A stretch of DNA of 64,000 bases from Hyphomicrobium sp. 12-62-95 (GTDB lineage Bacteria > Pseudomonadota > Alphaproteobacteria > Rhizobiales > Hyphomicrobiaceae). A model generated the notes under the pieces. The model searched no databases. It was not told where the DNA came from and saw only the letters and a program-made list of their open reading frames with translations. The DNA lies in assembly GCA_002279935.1 (NCBI GenBank), contig NCCZ01000005.1:186001-250000 (forward strand), in the 5' to 3' direction. Both the position numbers and the translations under genes were made by a program. Numbering within the stretch: position 1 is the first letter of the stretch; each line of letters opens with the position of its first letter. Positions 15,061 to 24,024 of this stretch are shown here, in pieces.

Positions 15061-16476
15061 TCAATGCTCGTGCTCTGCTTCGGCCTTGCCGAGTTCAGCC
15101 TTGAGCGTGAAGGTGTTGGAGGTTGCGATCGTTTCGCCGAATTCGAGACCAGACACGATCTCAACGTTTAGCGAATCCTCTCGGCCGGTCGTAACGGGGC
15201 GAACGCGGAACCCGCCACTCTCGCCGACGAACACGACCTTTGACCCCTTCACCGTCTGAATGGCGGCGACGGGCACCAAAATGTCGACCTCCTGCTCAGA
15301 CGCGATGAGGCGCGCATCTACATAGTCGCCGGGCTTCCATATGCCGGCTGCGTTGTCCAGCTCGGCAATGGCCTTGGCGGAGCGTGTCTCGGGATCAATC
15401 ACCGGACTGAGCGCGATGATCGTTCCGCTTGCTTGTCTGGCGCCCGATTGCACGCGTACAGTTTGGCCCTGTTTGGCGAACGCTAAGTCATTGGGCGGAA
15501 CGGCAAGCTCGACCCAGACCTTTGCCGGATCGGCGATCGTAAACACCTCTTTGTCGGTGCCGACGGTCTGACCAAGCACCAAATCACGTGCGGCGACCTG
15601 CCCAGAGATGGGCGCCCGCAATTCATAGATGCGGAAGCTGCTTTCATCCCCGATCTTGGGCAACCGTTTGATTTCATCGTCGGAAATCCCGATGGCATGC
15701 AGCCGCTGGTGCGAGACATCCAACCTGATTTTGGCTTCGGCGTGAGCATTGCGGGCGGCAAGGAATTCCTGCTCAGCCGTCACCTTTTGCTTCCACAGTC
15801 GCTCTTCCCGCTCATAGGTTGAACGCGCCAGCTCCTCGGTGCGCGACGCCGCCAGGAAATCGGCCTTTGCATCAGCCATTTCGCGGCTGTCGATCGTGGC
15901 AAGAAGATCACCGGCGCTGACTGTATCGCCGAGCTGCTTGTCGATACTCGCCACCGTGCCGGTGAGTTTCGACACAATGCGGGCCTGGGCATTGGCGTTC
16001 ATCGTGATGCGGCCAGGCGCGGCGACCTCTTTGCTGAGCTTGCCGGAAGCCGCCGGCTGCATCTCGATGCTGGCAGCTTTGATCTGTCCGCTGCTGAGCT
16101 TGACTAAGCCCTCGGATGATTCACCTTCTTCCTTGCCGGGGCCGTGGCCATGCTCGTCTTTTGCACCTGCGGATTCATTTGCGTGATCTGTGTCGGCCTT
16201 CTTACCTTGATCTGTGTCTGCCTTCGCAACCGGCGCCATCTCTGGACTGGAAGGCCACATCGATTCCCAGACGGCCCGGACTATTCCGTCCTCGCACACC
16301 TTCGTGCCGAAGCCTTCGGCCGCATGAGCAGCGTCCTGCTCCTCGCCATGACCGTGGCCATGCCCATGTGCATCCACCTTCGCGGGTCCACACATGGCGC
16401 TGGTCTCGCGATACGCTACGAACAGGCCCAGAAGAGCTGCTGCAGCCGCTAGGGTAAGTTTCGAGGTGAACTTCAT
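15061..16476 (-). CDS. czcB: CzcB-type periplasmic adaptor (membrane fusion protein)
   Basis: 471 residues. An N-terminal signal/anchor is followed by a long His/Asp/Glu-rich region (HGHGHGHGEEQDAAHAAEG and later KDEHGHGPGKEEGES) that should bind metal. Then come the lipoyl/barrel-sandwich (ITMNANAQARIVSKLTGTVA), coiled-coil (about residues 205-275) and beta-barrel domains of HlyD/CzcB adaptors. It bridges CzcA and CzcC. Stop is 17 bp before the czcA start. Confidence 0.93.
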   Translation of the reverse strand: MKFTSKLTLAAAAALLGLFVAYRETSAMCGPAKVDAHGHGHGHGEEQDAAHAAEGFGTKVCEDGIVRAVWESMWPSSPEMAPVAKADTDQGKKADTDHANESAGAKDEHGHGPGKEEGESSEGLVKLSSGQIKAASIEMQPAASGKLSKEVAAPGRITMNANAQARIVSKLTGTVASIDKQLGDTVSAGDLLATIDSREMADAKADFLAASRTEELARSTYEREERLWKQKVTAEQEFLAARNAHAEAKIRLDVSHQRLHAIGISDDEIKRLPKIGDESSFRIYELRAPISGQVAARDLVLGQTVGTDKEVFTIADPAKVWVELAVPPNDLAFAKQGQTVRVQSGARQASGTIIALSPVIDPETRSAKAIAELDNAAGIWKPGDYVDARLIASEQEVDILVPVAAIQTVKGSKVVFVGESGGFRVRPVTTGREDSLNVEIVSGLEFGETIATSNTFTLKAELGKAEAEHEH

Positions 16477-16490
16477 TTAAAAACGCTTTC

Positions 16491-17843
16491 CTAAAATTCC
16501 TTGATGTCGCGCCCGATCAGGGCTTCGACCTTGACCCGTGCCTTTTCGTAGTCAGCTCGGGCGTTGAGCAAATCGAGCCGCACCTCGAACACCGAGCGCT
16601 GAACATCGAGTACATTCAAAAGATCGAACTTGCCTTCGTCGTAGCCGATCTTAGTTCGATCAAAGGCCGTCTGCGCCACGGGGAGCACGTCGCGCTTCAA
16701 CCCATTGAGCTGCGTCGCCGCGACTTCAAGTTCGCCAACGGCATCGATCAGCGCGCGCAGAAGTTCGTCGCGCACAGCCAGCGCGTCGGTCTCCGCTTTC
16801 TCAAGCCGGCTCTCTGCTGCAGCAATGTTGCCGTCATTGCGATCGAAAATCGGTAGCGGGATCGCGACGGACGCGACGATCGCCGTAGAGTCGTTCTCAT
16901 TGAACTGACGTACCCCAGCACCAACCCGAAGGTCGGGGATGGATTTGGCATTCTCTAGATCCACCTGGGCCGCACGGCGACCAACCTCATCACTCCAGCG
17001 CGCCAGCGTTGGATTGCTATTGAGATATGTCTTCAACGCTTCGACCGAAGGCACGCTAGTACCATTGCCCAGTCGCCCGGCTGCTGCGCCGAAGTCGGGG
17101 GCATGCGCGCCCCATAGTGTCGAGAGCTTGCGCTTGGCCGCATCCAGCCGCGCCTTCTCGGCGCCTTGCAGAGCCCTGGCGCGCGCGGCCGCCACCAAAG
17201 CACGATCCAATTCGATCGGACTGGCCTTGCCGGCCTTCACGCGGGCATCGACGCTTTTGCGCGTCTTCTCTGCTATCGAAACAAACTCACCCAGGACCTT
17301 CACCCGCTCTTGCGCGGTCAGCACGTCGACGAACGACTGGGCGGCCAGGGTCGCCATCTGGACACGGACACCCTCGTAGTCCCACGTGGCGAGAGAGGTC
17401 TCTAGCTGCGCGGCCTGCAGACGCGCATAGCGCTTGCCGCCGAGTTCAATGAGTTGGGTCAGGCTCGCAGTTTCCTCGGCGACGTCGAAACCGCTTTTGT
17501 CCTTCGAGCCACCGAAGTTCTCGACCTCAAGCAACAGCTCCGGATTGGGCCGGCGCGAAGCTTGAAAGGCCTCGCCATCGCGCGCCTGAATTTCATGGTA
17601 CGCCGCGCGCATAGAGGGATTGTAAGCAAGTACACGGCTGACGGCGTCGTGCAGCGTCAAATGATTTTCATAACTTAAGGTTGAAGTAGCGCTGACTGAT
17701 GGAAAAATTACCGGTCCGGCTTCCCCGGACACTGCCGTTTCGGTGCTCCAGCTGGAAAGTTCTTCGCCGGCGGCACTATAGCCCGAGCAACCGTTGGCCA
17801 CAGCCACAGCCAGCAAGAGATTAAATGTCGAACGTTTCACCAT
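16491..17843 (-). CDS. czcC: CzcC-type outer-membrane channel (TolC family)
   Basis: About 450 residues from the ATG at 17843. The N-terminus is a signal peptide with a lipobox-like Cys (AVANGC-SG), so it may be a lipoprotein. Two outer-membrane efflux (TolC) repeats follow, for example NPSMRAAYHEIQARDGEAFQ and NPTLARWSDEVGRRAAQVDL. It forms the exit duct of the Czc pump. Spacing of 14 bp to czcB supports an operon. Upstream ATGs at 17867 and 17906 are alternatives. Confidence 0.92.
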   Translation of the reverse strand: MVKRSTFNLLLAVAVANGCSGYSAAGEELSSWSTETAVSGEAGPVIFPSVSATSTLSYENHLTLHDAVSRVLAYNPSMRAAYHEIQARDGEAFQASRRPNPELLLEVENFGGSKDKSGFDVAEETASLTQLIELGGKRYARLQAAQLETSLATWDYEGVRVQMATLAAQSFVDVLTAQERVKVLGEFVSIAEKTRKSVDARVKAGKASPIELDRALVAAARARALQGAEKARLDAAKRKLSTLWGAHAPDFGAAAGRLGNGTSVPSVEALKTYLNSNPTLARWSDEVGRRAAQVDLENAKSIPDLRVGAGVRQFNENDSTAIVASVAIPLPIFDRNDGNIAAAESRLEKAETDALAVRDELLRALIDAVGELEVAATQLNGLKRDVLPVAQTAFDRTKIGYDEGKFDLLNVLDVQRSVFEVRLDLLNARADYEKARVKVEALIGRDIKEF

Positions 17844-17923
17844 TAGAGCCCCCAGGAATCGAATCATTTTTGCGCTGCCAGCAAGTGTGCCGACGTGCGC
17901 AGCCAAAGATCAGACGGGAGGCT

Positions 17924-18343
17924 CTAAATGAGGAGGATAACCGTGCTCAGGGCGTCAAGACGCGGGTCGCTGGACGGCGGCGCTGCATAGCTGCTCCAAG
18001 CGACGGGGAGTTGCTGCAGCTGGACCTCAAGAGATGTGGTTGCGATTTGCAATGGCGAATCGTTGCCATCATCGGTCGTCTGCTTCTTGATTGAGGAGAA
18101 CGTAACTGTTGCCGTTGCCTGAAGACCAATATCGAAGCAATCTGGACCGTTCTCGAGACTGGCGGTATGCGAAGCCTTTTGGTGTACAACGTCAGCGACT
18201 TGGTCGTTCTGGTGGTGCATGGAGCTGTGGACGAACTCCACCATCTGGTGGCCGTCATTGCCGATGCACAGGCGCATCGACCCGGCAACCAGGGTGGCCG
18301 GGATAAACAGCGCAAGCAGTAGAACGGTTAAGACGCGTCGCAT
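17924..18343 (-). CDS. Small exported protein at the head of the czc operon
   Basis: 139 residues from the ATG at 18343, the first gene of the czcCBA operon. A signal peptide is present (MRRVLTVLLLALFIPATLVA). The mature part has several His (SSMHHQNDQVADVVHQKASH) and two Cys. Its position matches small periplasmic proteins (CzcI-like) found ahead of czcC in other bacteria; I see no firm sequence match. ORF starts further up would run into the divergent czcD promoter, so I reject them. Confidence 0.6.
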   Translation of the reverse strand: MRRVLTVLLLALFIPATLVAGSMRLCIGNDGHQMVEFVHSSMHHQNDQVADVVHQKASHTASLENGPDCFDIGLQATATVTFSSIKKQTTDDGNDSPLQIATTSLEVQLQQLPVAWSSYAAPPSSDPRLDALSTVILLI

Positions 18344-18459
18344 GTGTGTGTTGTAAACTCCTCTAGTTTTCAAACTATCACAAATTATTGTTGCATAGCA
18401 ATCCGGCAAATAAGTGTTGCTTGTTTGCGCGTCCGTTAAAGTTCTGTAAATCGGAGACA
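18344..18459. promoter_or_regulatory. Divergent promoter region czcCBA / czcD
   Basis: 116 bp between two divergent start codons, AT-rich in the middle (GTTTTCAAACTATCACAAAT). It contains TTGC-ATA-GCAA inside a slightly longer imperfect dyad (ATTGTTGCATAGCAAT). It must carry both promoters. No MerR- or ArsR-type operator is clear, and no regulator gene for it is adjacent. Confidence 0.4.
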
Positions 18460-19380
18460 ATGGGCGCGGGTCGTGATCACGGACATATGACGTCCAACGC
18501 CTCAGCGTTGACGAGGGCACTGATACTGACTGGGACGTTCCTGGTCGTTGAGGTGGTGGCCGGTATCTTGACCGGCAGCCTGGCGCTGATTTCCGATGCC
18601 GCGCACATGCTGACCGACACGGCCGGGCTCGCTATTGCGCTCGCCGCCATCAAGATCGGCGAACGGCCTGCCGACAGCCGGCGGACCTTCGGCTACCGAA
18701 GGTTTGAGATTCTGGCCGCAGCCTTGAACGCGATCCTGCTGTTCGCTGTGGCTGCTTACATTCTGTATGAAGCCTACCAGCGGGTTCTCGCCCCGACCGA
18801 GATCGCATCCCTGCCGATGTTCGTGGTGGCGTCCCTCGGTCTTCTCGTCAACCTTGCCGCCATGCGGCTGCTGGCAGGCAAAGCGCAATCTAGCCTCAAC
18901 GTGAAAGGCGCCTACCTGGAAGTCTGGAGCGACATGCTCGGCTCGATTGGAGTCATGGCCGCTGCAATGATCATCTGGCTCACCGATTGGCGTTGGGTCG
19001 ATCCGCTGGTCGCTGTGGCGATTGGATTGTGGGTGCTGCCGCGAACGTGGCAGCTCTTTAGTGAGACCATGAACGTTCTGTTAGAAGGCGTCCCGGATGG
19101 AGTTGACCTCGAAGCGGTTGCCTCCGCGCTGACGGCGACGCCTCTCGTAGCCGATATTCACGATCTGCACGTATGGGCGCTGACGAGCGATCTGCCTTCA
19201 CTATCAGTGCACGTGATCGTTACGGACGGCGCTAACGCCGACGAAGTGCGCCAGCAGGTGGCGGCTATGCTTTCCCGTCAATTCAAGATCACTCACGTAA
19301 CTATTCAGATTGAATCCGCAGACTGCCGTGACGGCATAGAGCACCACGGCCTGCATGACAGACTCGCTCGTAATGCATGA
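18460..19380 (+). CDS. czcD: CDF-family cation exporter (CzcD-like)
   Basis: 306 residues from the ATG at 18460, with CGGAG five bases upstream. Six transmembrane helices are expected; helix 2 holds the metal-site motif SDAAHMLTD, helix 5 the matching VWSDMLGSIGVM. The C-terminal cytosolic domain (VADIHDLHVWALTS) is the usual regulatory dimer domain. CDF exporters move Zn, Co or Cd out of the cytoplasm in exchange for protons. It is divergent from czcCBA, a usual pairing. Confidence 0.92.
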   Translation: MGAGRDHGHMTSNASALTRALILTGTFLVVEVVAGILTGSLALISDAAHMLTDTAGLAIALAAIKIGERPADSRRTFGYRRFEILAAALNAILLFAVAAYILYEAYQRVLAPTEIASLPMFVVASLGLLVNLAAMRLLAGKAQSSLNVKGAYLEVWSDMLGSIGVMAAAMIIWLTDWRWVDPLVAVAIGLWVLPRTWQLFSETMNVLLEGVPDGVDLEAVASALTATPLVADIHDLHVWALTSDLPSLSVHVIVTDGANADEVRQQVAAMLSRQFKITHVTIQIESADCRDGIEHHGLHDRLARNA

Positions 19381-19827
19381 TGCAGCGACCCCCCCCATAC
19401 GCTACTAAATCCTGCCTCTTCGTTGCTGCCGCATAATGCCAGCCGCGACAAGCATCGTATCCGAGCCGGCGAACGCAGCGAACAATCGAGGGTCGCGTCG
19501 ACAACTGGATTGACGGTGGGGTGCTTTGCCAAAGTAGCACGACGAACCGCTGCAATTTGCCCGCCTAACATCAAGCAAGTAGAGGCGCTCAGCAGCGCTC
19601 ATTCATCATTCATGAATTCTGAAGCATAACGTGAGCGTGCTAACGGCTTCGGATTCTGAGCGAACGATATTCGCTGACATCAGAATTGACGGTGTGACGG
19701 TAGCGGACAGCGCACTTTGCGATCCTCTCAAATTGGTGCGTTCAATTCTGGTTTAGTCTTCCGGGCTATGGGCTAAACGGCCGGCCGGAAACTAAAAGTT
19801 CTTGCCATATCGGTCAGGTCGTGATTG
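19381..19827. other. Gene-free stretch, no feature recognised
   Basis: About 450 bp between czcD and the arsR operator. It carries only short open frames on both strands with no ribosome-binding sites or family resemblance. A run of eight C at 19390 follows the czcD stop. I see no RNA gene or repeat here. Confidence 0.5.
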
Positions 19828-19859
19828 TTATATCAATATCTATTGAGATATTGAGATAA
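19828..19859 (+). promoter_or_regulatory. ArsR-type operator, 14-bp arms
   Basis: TTATATCAATATCT, spacer ATTG, AGATATTGAGATAA. The inner 9 bp of each arm are a perfect inverted repeat and 13 of 14 pair overall. The right arm ends one base before the start codon of the ArsR-family gene (19861), so bound repressor would block both the promoter and the ribosome. AT-rich dyads of this kind are typical of ArsR/SmtB regulators. Confidence 0.8.
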
Positions 19860-19860
19860 C

Positions 19861-20241
19861 ATGGAAGAACAGCAAGCTCTGGATGGCTTCGCGGCACTCG
19901 CTCAGGAGGCGCGGCTACGAATTGTGCGAATGTTGGTCAAGGCGGGAGCTGGAGGCATGGCGGCCGGCGCGATTGGCGCAGCTCTCGACGGTTCGGCCAG
20001 TTCGCGAGTCGCCTTTCATCTCAATCACTTGCAGCAAGCGGGATTGATAGTGAGCCGCCGAGAGGGCCGCTCGATAATTTACAGCGCGATCTTTCCTGCC
20101 CTCTCCGACCTCGTTGCATTCCTCATGCGCGACTGCTGCGAAGGGCACTGCGAGGTATGCGATCGAGCCATCAAGCTCTTTGCCCAATGCGAGGGGCGAC
20201 CGACAAATCTGCGAACCCGAAATCGAAAGCACATCACATGA
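19861..20241 (+). CDS. arsR: ArsR-family metalloregulator
   Basis: 126 residues. Winged-helix core about residues 8-90 (FAALAQEARLRIVRMLVKAG, ASSRVAFHLNHLQQAGLIVS, REGRSIIYS). A C-terminal Cys cluster (RDCCEGHCEVC) is a likely metalloid sensor, unlike the classical ELCVCDL site of helix 3, which is absent. No Shine-Dalgarno sequence is clear because the operator occupies that space. The stop overlaps the next gene's start (ATGA), so the two are co-translated. Arsenite or antimonite sensing is likely but not certain. Confidence 0.85.
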   Translation: MEEQQALDGFAALAQEARLRIVRMLVKAGAGGMAAGAIGAALDGSASSRVAFHLNHLQQAGLIVSRREGRSIIYSAIFPALSDLVAFLMRDCCEGHCEVCDRAIKLFAQCEGRPTNLRTRNRKHIT

Positions 20242-21218
20242 CCGCGAGCGTTCGCGAGACGTTGGAAACCCGTCAGGTGGCGATTTACTTCGCCGCCATT
20301 CTATTCGCTGTAGGCGCGACCCAGGTCTTTCCGACGACGGGGCTGGCGCTTCTCATCGAGCCAGCGCTCGGGCTGATGTTGTTCGTGACGTTTCTTCAGG
20401 TGCCACTTGTTGACCTCGGCAAGGCGTTCTTGCGGACCCGCTTTCTCGGTGCTCTGATGGCAGCAAATTTCGTCGCGATCCCGCTCCTCGTAATTGGACT
20501 CGTCCAATTCGTGCCGGCTGATCCAATGGTTCGCCTTGGCGTGCTGATGGTCTTGCTTACCCCCTGCATCGACTATGTCGTGACGTTCTCGCATATCGGA
20601 CGAGCGGACGCGCGGTCATTGCTCGCATCGACGCCGATACTTCTTCTCCTGCAGATGCTTTTTCTGCCCGTCTATTTAAGGCTCTTTCTTGGCGAAGAGG
20701 CGGCTCGCCTGATGCAGATTGGCCCTTTTCTTCACGCCTTTTTGTGGTTGATTGCCGTCCCGCTGACATTGGCTGCAGCGGTGCAGTTTGGAGCTTGGCG
20801 CAGCCAATTATTCTCTCACATGAAGACTGGCCTGGACCATCTCCCCGTGCCTTCGACTACTTTTGTGTTGTTTCTGGTATTCGCGGCGGTGGTGCCGCAA
20901 ATGGGTCTCGCGCTCCCAAGCGCGACGAGTGTGATACCGGTGTATATCGCGTTCGCTTTCTTTGCTCCCGCGATTGGGTGGGGCGTGGGGCGCGCTGCAG
21001 GACTACCCGTCAAGGATGTTCGAGCTATTGCGTTCAGTGCGGCTACGCGCAATTCACTTGTCGTTCTACCCCTGGCCTTGGCGGTGCCGGGAGCCATGCC
21101 GCTCCTACCTGCGGTGATCGTGGCGCAAACTGTCGTCGAACTCGTCGCTTCGCTTGTGTATATGAAGCTTATACCGAAGCTTGGAAGCGCTGAGATTGCT
21201 GCTTCACCGCTGAACTGA
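20238..21218 (+). CDS. Arsenic-resistance type permease (ACR3 / bile acid symporter superfamily)
   Basis: 326 residues, about ten hydrophobic helices. The segment LLTPCIDYVVTFSHIGRADA contains the PC pair of the ACR3-like arsenical-resistance group, where the Cys is needed for arsenite transport. The ATG overlaps the arsR stop by four bases. It would export arsenite, or a related oxyanion, from the cytoplasm. There is no arsC reductase or arsH next to it, so its substrate is not settled by context. Confidence 0.85.
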   Translation: MTASVRETLETRQVAIYFAAILFAVGATQVFPTTGLALLIEPALGLMLFVTFLQVPLVDLGKAFLRTRFLGALMAANFVAIPLLVIGLVQFVPADPMVRLGVLMVLLTPCIDYVVTFSHIGRADARSLLASTPILLLLQMLFLPVYLRLFLGEEAARLMQIGPFLHAFLWLIAVPLTLAAAVQFGAWRSQLFSHMKTGLDHLPVPSTTFVLFLVFAAVVPQMGLALPSATSVIPVYIAFAFFAPAIGWGVGRAAGLPVKDVRAIAFSAATRNSLVVLPLALAVPGAMPLLPAVIVAQTVVELVASLVYMKLIPKLGSAEIAASPLN

Positions 21219-21288
21219 GCGTGATGACTTCTGCCCCTGAGCCGAGACGTGGCAGCAACGCGACGAAACAGCGAGTATCGACTTTCGC

Positions 21289-21720
21289 TTAGTCGACATC
21301 ATTCCGGTCTCCCGGCGGATCATCTTTCGGCATGAGCTTTGCCTCCCATTCTTCGCGCGTAAGTGCTTGGGGAATCACGATGTGCCCGTTCTCGCGGTAG
21401 ACGGGCTCTTGAGTGCCGTACTTGCCTAGCAAGTACGTGTAGAGCTTCGTCGCTTGCTGGTAGCCGCTGTCCACCAACTTCTTGGCCGTCATGATGAGCA
21501 GTTCAAGGTTGGTATAGAGCACGCGCTCGCCCCGAGGCTGGCCCGCGAGGCGCTGCTTTTCGGCGAGCACCTTCTCGACGACCATACGCTGGCCAAAGGA
21601 TTTCAGCGGCCGGCCCTTTGGATTGCCGGACTGACCTTTCTTGAATTGGGTCGCCGTGAGCGGCTGGCGACTACGGCCGGCCGCTCCATCATTCGGTCTT
21701 TGCACACCGTCTGAGCTCAT
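21289..21720 (-). CDS. DUF5681-domain protein
   Basis: 143 residues. The N-terminal part has the KKGQSGNPKGRPLKSFGQ motif that defines DUF5681, common in alphaproteobacterial phage-like and integrative regions. The middle is helical (LELLIMTAKKLVDSGYQQAT) and the tail is acidic. Cytosolic, function unknown. It stands next to a gene remnant and a tRNA-like end, in keeping with a mobile-region role. Confidence 0.75.
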   Translation of the reverse strand: MSSDGVQRPNDGAAGRSRQPLTATQFKKGQSGNPKGRPLKSFGQRMVVEKVLAEKQRLAGQPRGERVLYTNLELLIMTAKKLVDSGYQQATKLYTYLLGKYGTQEPVYRENGHIVIPQALTREEWEAKLMPKDDPPGDRNDVD

Positions 21721-21725
21721 CGTAG

Positions 21726-21851
21726 TACCCCCTGCCGTATCGCTACAAACCCGACACCGATACCCTCTTGCACGCTGACGGCGGGCCGCCCCACATACCG
21801 GCCCAGCACCGCTTCCTGGGCCTCCGTTTTATTGTGGGGATGAGGCTTTGA
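21726..21851 (+). pseudogene. C-terminal remnant of the 192-residue unknown family
   Basis: The frame reads YPLPYRYKPDTDTLLHADGG, then PPHIPAQHRFLGLRFIVGMRL and a stop. This matches the end of the protein at 5038-5616 (PYRYKPETNTFMDAQGGPP, NIPAQHRFLLQRHLIGM). An in-frame stop at 21723 closes the upstream side, so no N-terminal part remains. It marks an old duplication or a truncated copy beside the mobile segment. Confidence 0.8.
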
Positions 21852-22068
21852 TGGGAGCGGGGATACCAAACGAAAGCCAGAAACACAGAGCAAGAGAGGC
21901 CCTCCGGCACAGGCGGAAGGTGGCCTTTTCCAGCGAGTTCCAAACGCACAAGAAAGGGCACGGCCGCATAACATCCGGCAGAACTCTCAGCACAACATGG
22001 GAGAAAGCCCGCTAAAGCATTGAGGATAATCTTTACGCCGTATCAATCACTTGCGAGGTCGCAACGCC

Positions 22069-22096
22069 ATGGGTTCGAATCCTAGTCCCCCAGCCA
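22069..22096 (+). other. tRNA 3'-end-like sequence, probable attachment site
   Basis: ATGGGTTCGAATCCTAG is a T-arm with the TTCGAAT loop, followed by TCCCCCA, discriminator G and an encoded CCA. It looks like the last 28 bases or so of a tRNA gene. No convincing 5' part of the tRNA precedes it. It lies about 200 bp from the 3' end of a serine recombinase gene, as attachment sites do. A similar sequence is at 30769-30796. Confidence 0.6.
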
Positions 22097-22302
22097 CCGT
22101 CTAACTCATTGATATCACTGCATATTACGCCATTTCCGTAGGCGGAAATATAGCGTCTTTTCCGGGCCTTGTCGACGCCAGTTTTCCGATCCCGTACGCA
22201 CCCCCCGTCTCTGCACGACGCTCGTCGGCTTTTTGCGCGTTTTATCTCTGTCGCCCTTTTTCGGCCGGTCAGACTCGCATCGTTTTCGCGACGTGGAAGA
22301 CG

Positions 22303-24012
22303 CTATCGAGTCTCAAAACCGAGGGCTACCTGCTGACCCTGCCAGTCATGCGGCAGGTCTTTGGAGAGTAAGACAAGGCGTGCCGCTGTGAGCGGATCAG
22401 GTTGACGTCCTTCAAAAAGGTCTTTGACGATACCGGGCGCGAGGTAGGTGAGGCGCATGTGCGCTGACAGATAGTCCCGTTTGACGCCGAGCCGCTGCGC
22501 GAGTGCATCGATGGTTGCATCGCGTCCCGACATTAAGGCCTCGCGGGTCGCATACGCATTCCGGAGCAGCGCGATCATCTGGCGATCAGGCTTGGCAGCA
22601 CGGCCGCCTCCAACAATCAGTCGAATGCCCTTGCCCGCGCGGCGCAATTTGGCTTCGGCGCGGAGTTCAGTTGTGTCGAGATGTTCTCCCGACAACTCTT
22701 GAGATGCTTCACCTATTAGGACTCTCGCGATCTCTTTGCGGTTGAGGCTGACGACAACTTCATCAACACGGACACACACGCGCTCGACAATCGACCGGAC
22801 GAGTTCGCGAATCTTGTTCGACGGCAAGGCCGCCCAACCGCGCGTGAGTTCATCGGCTTTCTTGAGGGACGAGCGAAGCGTCACTGCATCAAGCCCAAAG
22901 AATGACAACGTCTCTCCGACGTTTTGCTCCGAAGCAAAAAACGCTCTAATCCGATCGAGGACGAGCGCCTCGACGTCGCCAGCTGGCACGCGCAAGCCTT
23001 TTTCATGAAGCGAGCGAGCCTCCGTTATCAGCGCTGTGGAGACGTAGTACCGGTATCGCCGGCCCTTCTTCACCGCATGCGTCGGCGTCATGCGGTGTCC
23101 TTCGCCATCCACGATCAGCCCGGCAAGTAGGCTCGGCTCTTCCGCAGTCGCGCCAAGCGCTCGGGCCTGTCGGTTGCCGGCCAGTTTGTCTTGGACGAGT
23201 TTCCAGTGCTCGGCCTCAACGATGGCTTCGTGCTGACCGGGGTACACCTTTCCCTGGTGTCCAATCTCACCCCGGTAGATAGGGTTCTGCAGCAGGGTGT
23301 AGAGCGCGCCGCGGGAAAAGCGGTTGCCGCCCGCTAGGACGCCGCCCGCACCTTCCCGGCGCTTGCTCACGATACCAAGCCCGGCCAGTTCCTCCGCGAG
23401 AACCCGGACCGATCCGAGTTCCGCGTAGCGCTGGAATATCATGCGCACCGTCTCAGCTTCGGCGTCATTGACGATCAGCTTGCGCTCCTTCACGTCATAT
23501 CCGAGCGGGACGTTGCCGCCCATCCACATGCCTTTGGCTTTGGACGCCGCGATCTTGTCGCGGATCCGCTCGCCGGCAATCTCACGCTCGAACTGGGCAA
23601 AAGAGAGCAGCATATTGAGCGTGAGGCGACCCATCGAGGTCGTCGTATTGAACGATTGCGTCACAGAAACGAACGAGGCGCCGTGAGAGTCCAGCACATC
23701 GACGATTTTCGCAAAATCCGCCAGCGACCGCGTCAGCCGGTCGACCTTGTAGACGACCACGATCTGCACTTTGCCGGACGTGATGTCACCGAGCAGCCGT
23801 TGAAGCGCTGGACGTTCCATGGTGCCGCCCGACAGCCCTCCGTCGTCGTAGAGATCTGAAAGTGCCGCCCAGCCGGCATGCATCTGGCTAAGGACGTAGG
23901 CAGCGCAGGCCTCCCGTTGCGCGTCGAGGGAGTTGAACTCCTTCTCAAGCCCTTCGTCGGAGGACTTGCGTGTGTAGATGGCGCAGTTGAGGCGTTTCAC
24001 CGAAAGCACCAC
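22303..24012 (-). CDS. Large serine recombinase, cassette 1
   Basis: 569 residues. The resolvase domain starts with CAIYTRKSSDEGLEKEFNSL, where Ser17 is the likely nucleophile, followed by VYKVDRLTRSLADFAKI and the conserved Arg residues. A Recombinase domain (LGSVRVLAEELAGLGI..GGNRFSRGALYTLLQNPIYR) and a zinc-beta-ribbon-like region complete it. It cuts and joins DNA at attachment sites. Start is GTG at 24012; GTG at 24000 is an alternative. It follows DUF3489 and DUF2924 genes on the same strand, the usual trio in alphaproteobacterial elements. A paralogue is at 31027-32730. Confidence 0.92.
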   Translation of the reverse strand: MVLSVKRLNCAIYTRKSSDEGLEKEFNSLDAQREACAAYVLSQMHAGWAALSDLYDDGGLSGGTMERPALQRLLGDITSGKVQIVVVYKVDRLTRSLADFAKIVDVLDSHGASFVSVTQSFNTTTSMGRLTLNMLLSFAQFEREIAGERIRDKIAASKAKGMWMGGNVPLGYDVKERKLIVNDAEAETVRMIFQRYAELGSVRVLAEELAGLGIVSKRREGAGGVLAGGNRFSRGALYTLLQNPIYRGEIGHQGKVYPGQHEAIVEAEHWKLVQDKLAGNRQARALGATAEEPSLLAGLIVDGEGHRMTPTHAVKKGRRYRYYVSTALITEARSLHEKGLRVPAGDVEALVLDRIRAFFASEQNVGETLSFFGLDAVTLRSSLKKADELTRGWAALPSNKIRELVRSIVERVCVRVDEVVVSLNRKEIARVLIGEASQELSGEHLDTTELRAEAKLRRAGKGIRLIVGGGRAAKPDRQMIALLRNAYATREALMSGRDATIDALAQRLGVKRDYLSAHMRLTYLAPGIVKDLFEGRQPDPLTAARLVLLSKDLPHDWQGQQVALGFETR

Positions 24013-24024
24013 AAAAAGCTGACG

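Noticed and set aside
21998..22096. A possible complete long-variable-arm tRNA ending at the CCA at 22096
   Set aside because: A TGGGAGA start can pair with six of seven acceptor bases and TTGCGA-TCGCAA could be a variable arm, but no anticodon arm with a proper seven-base loop can be drawn, so only the 3' end is called.
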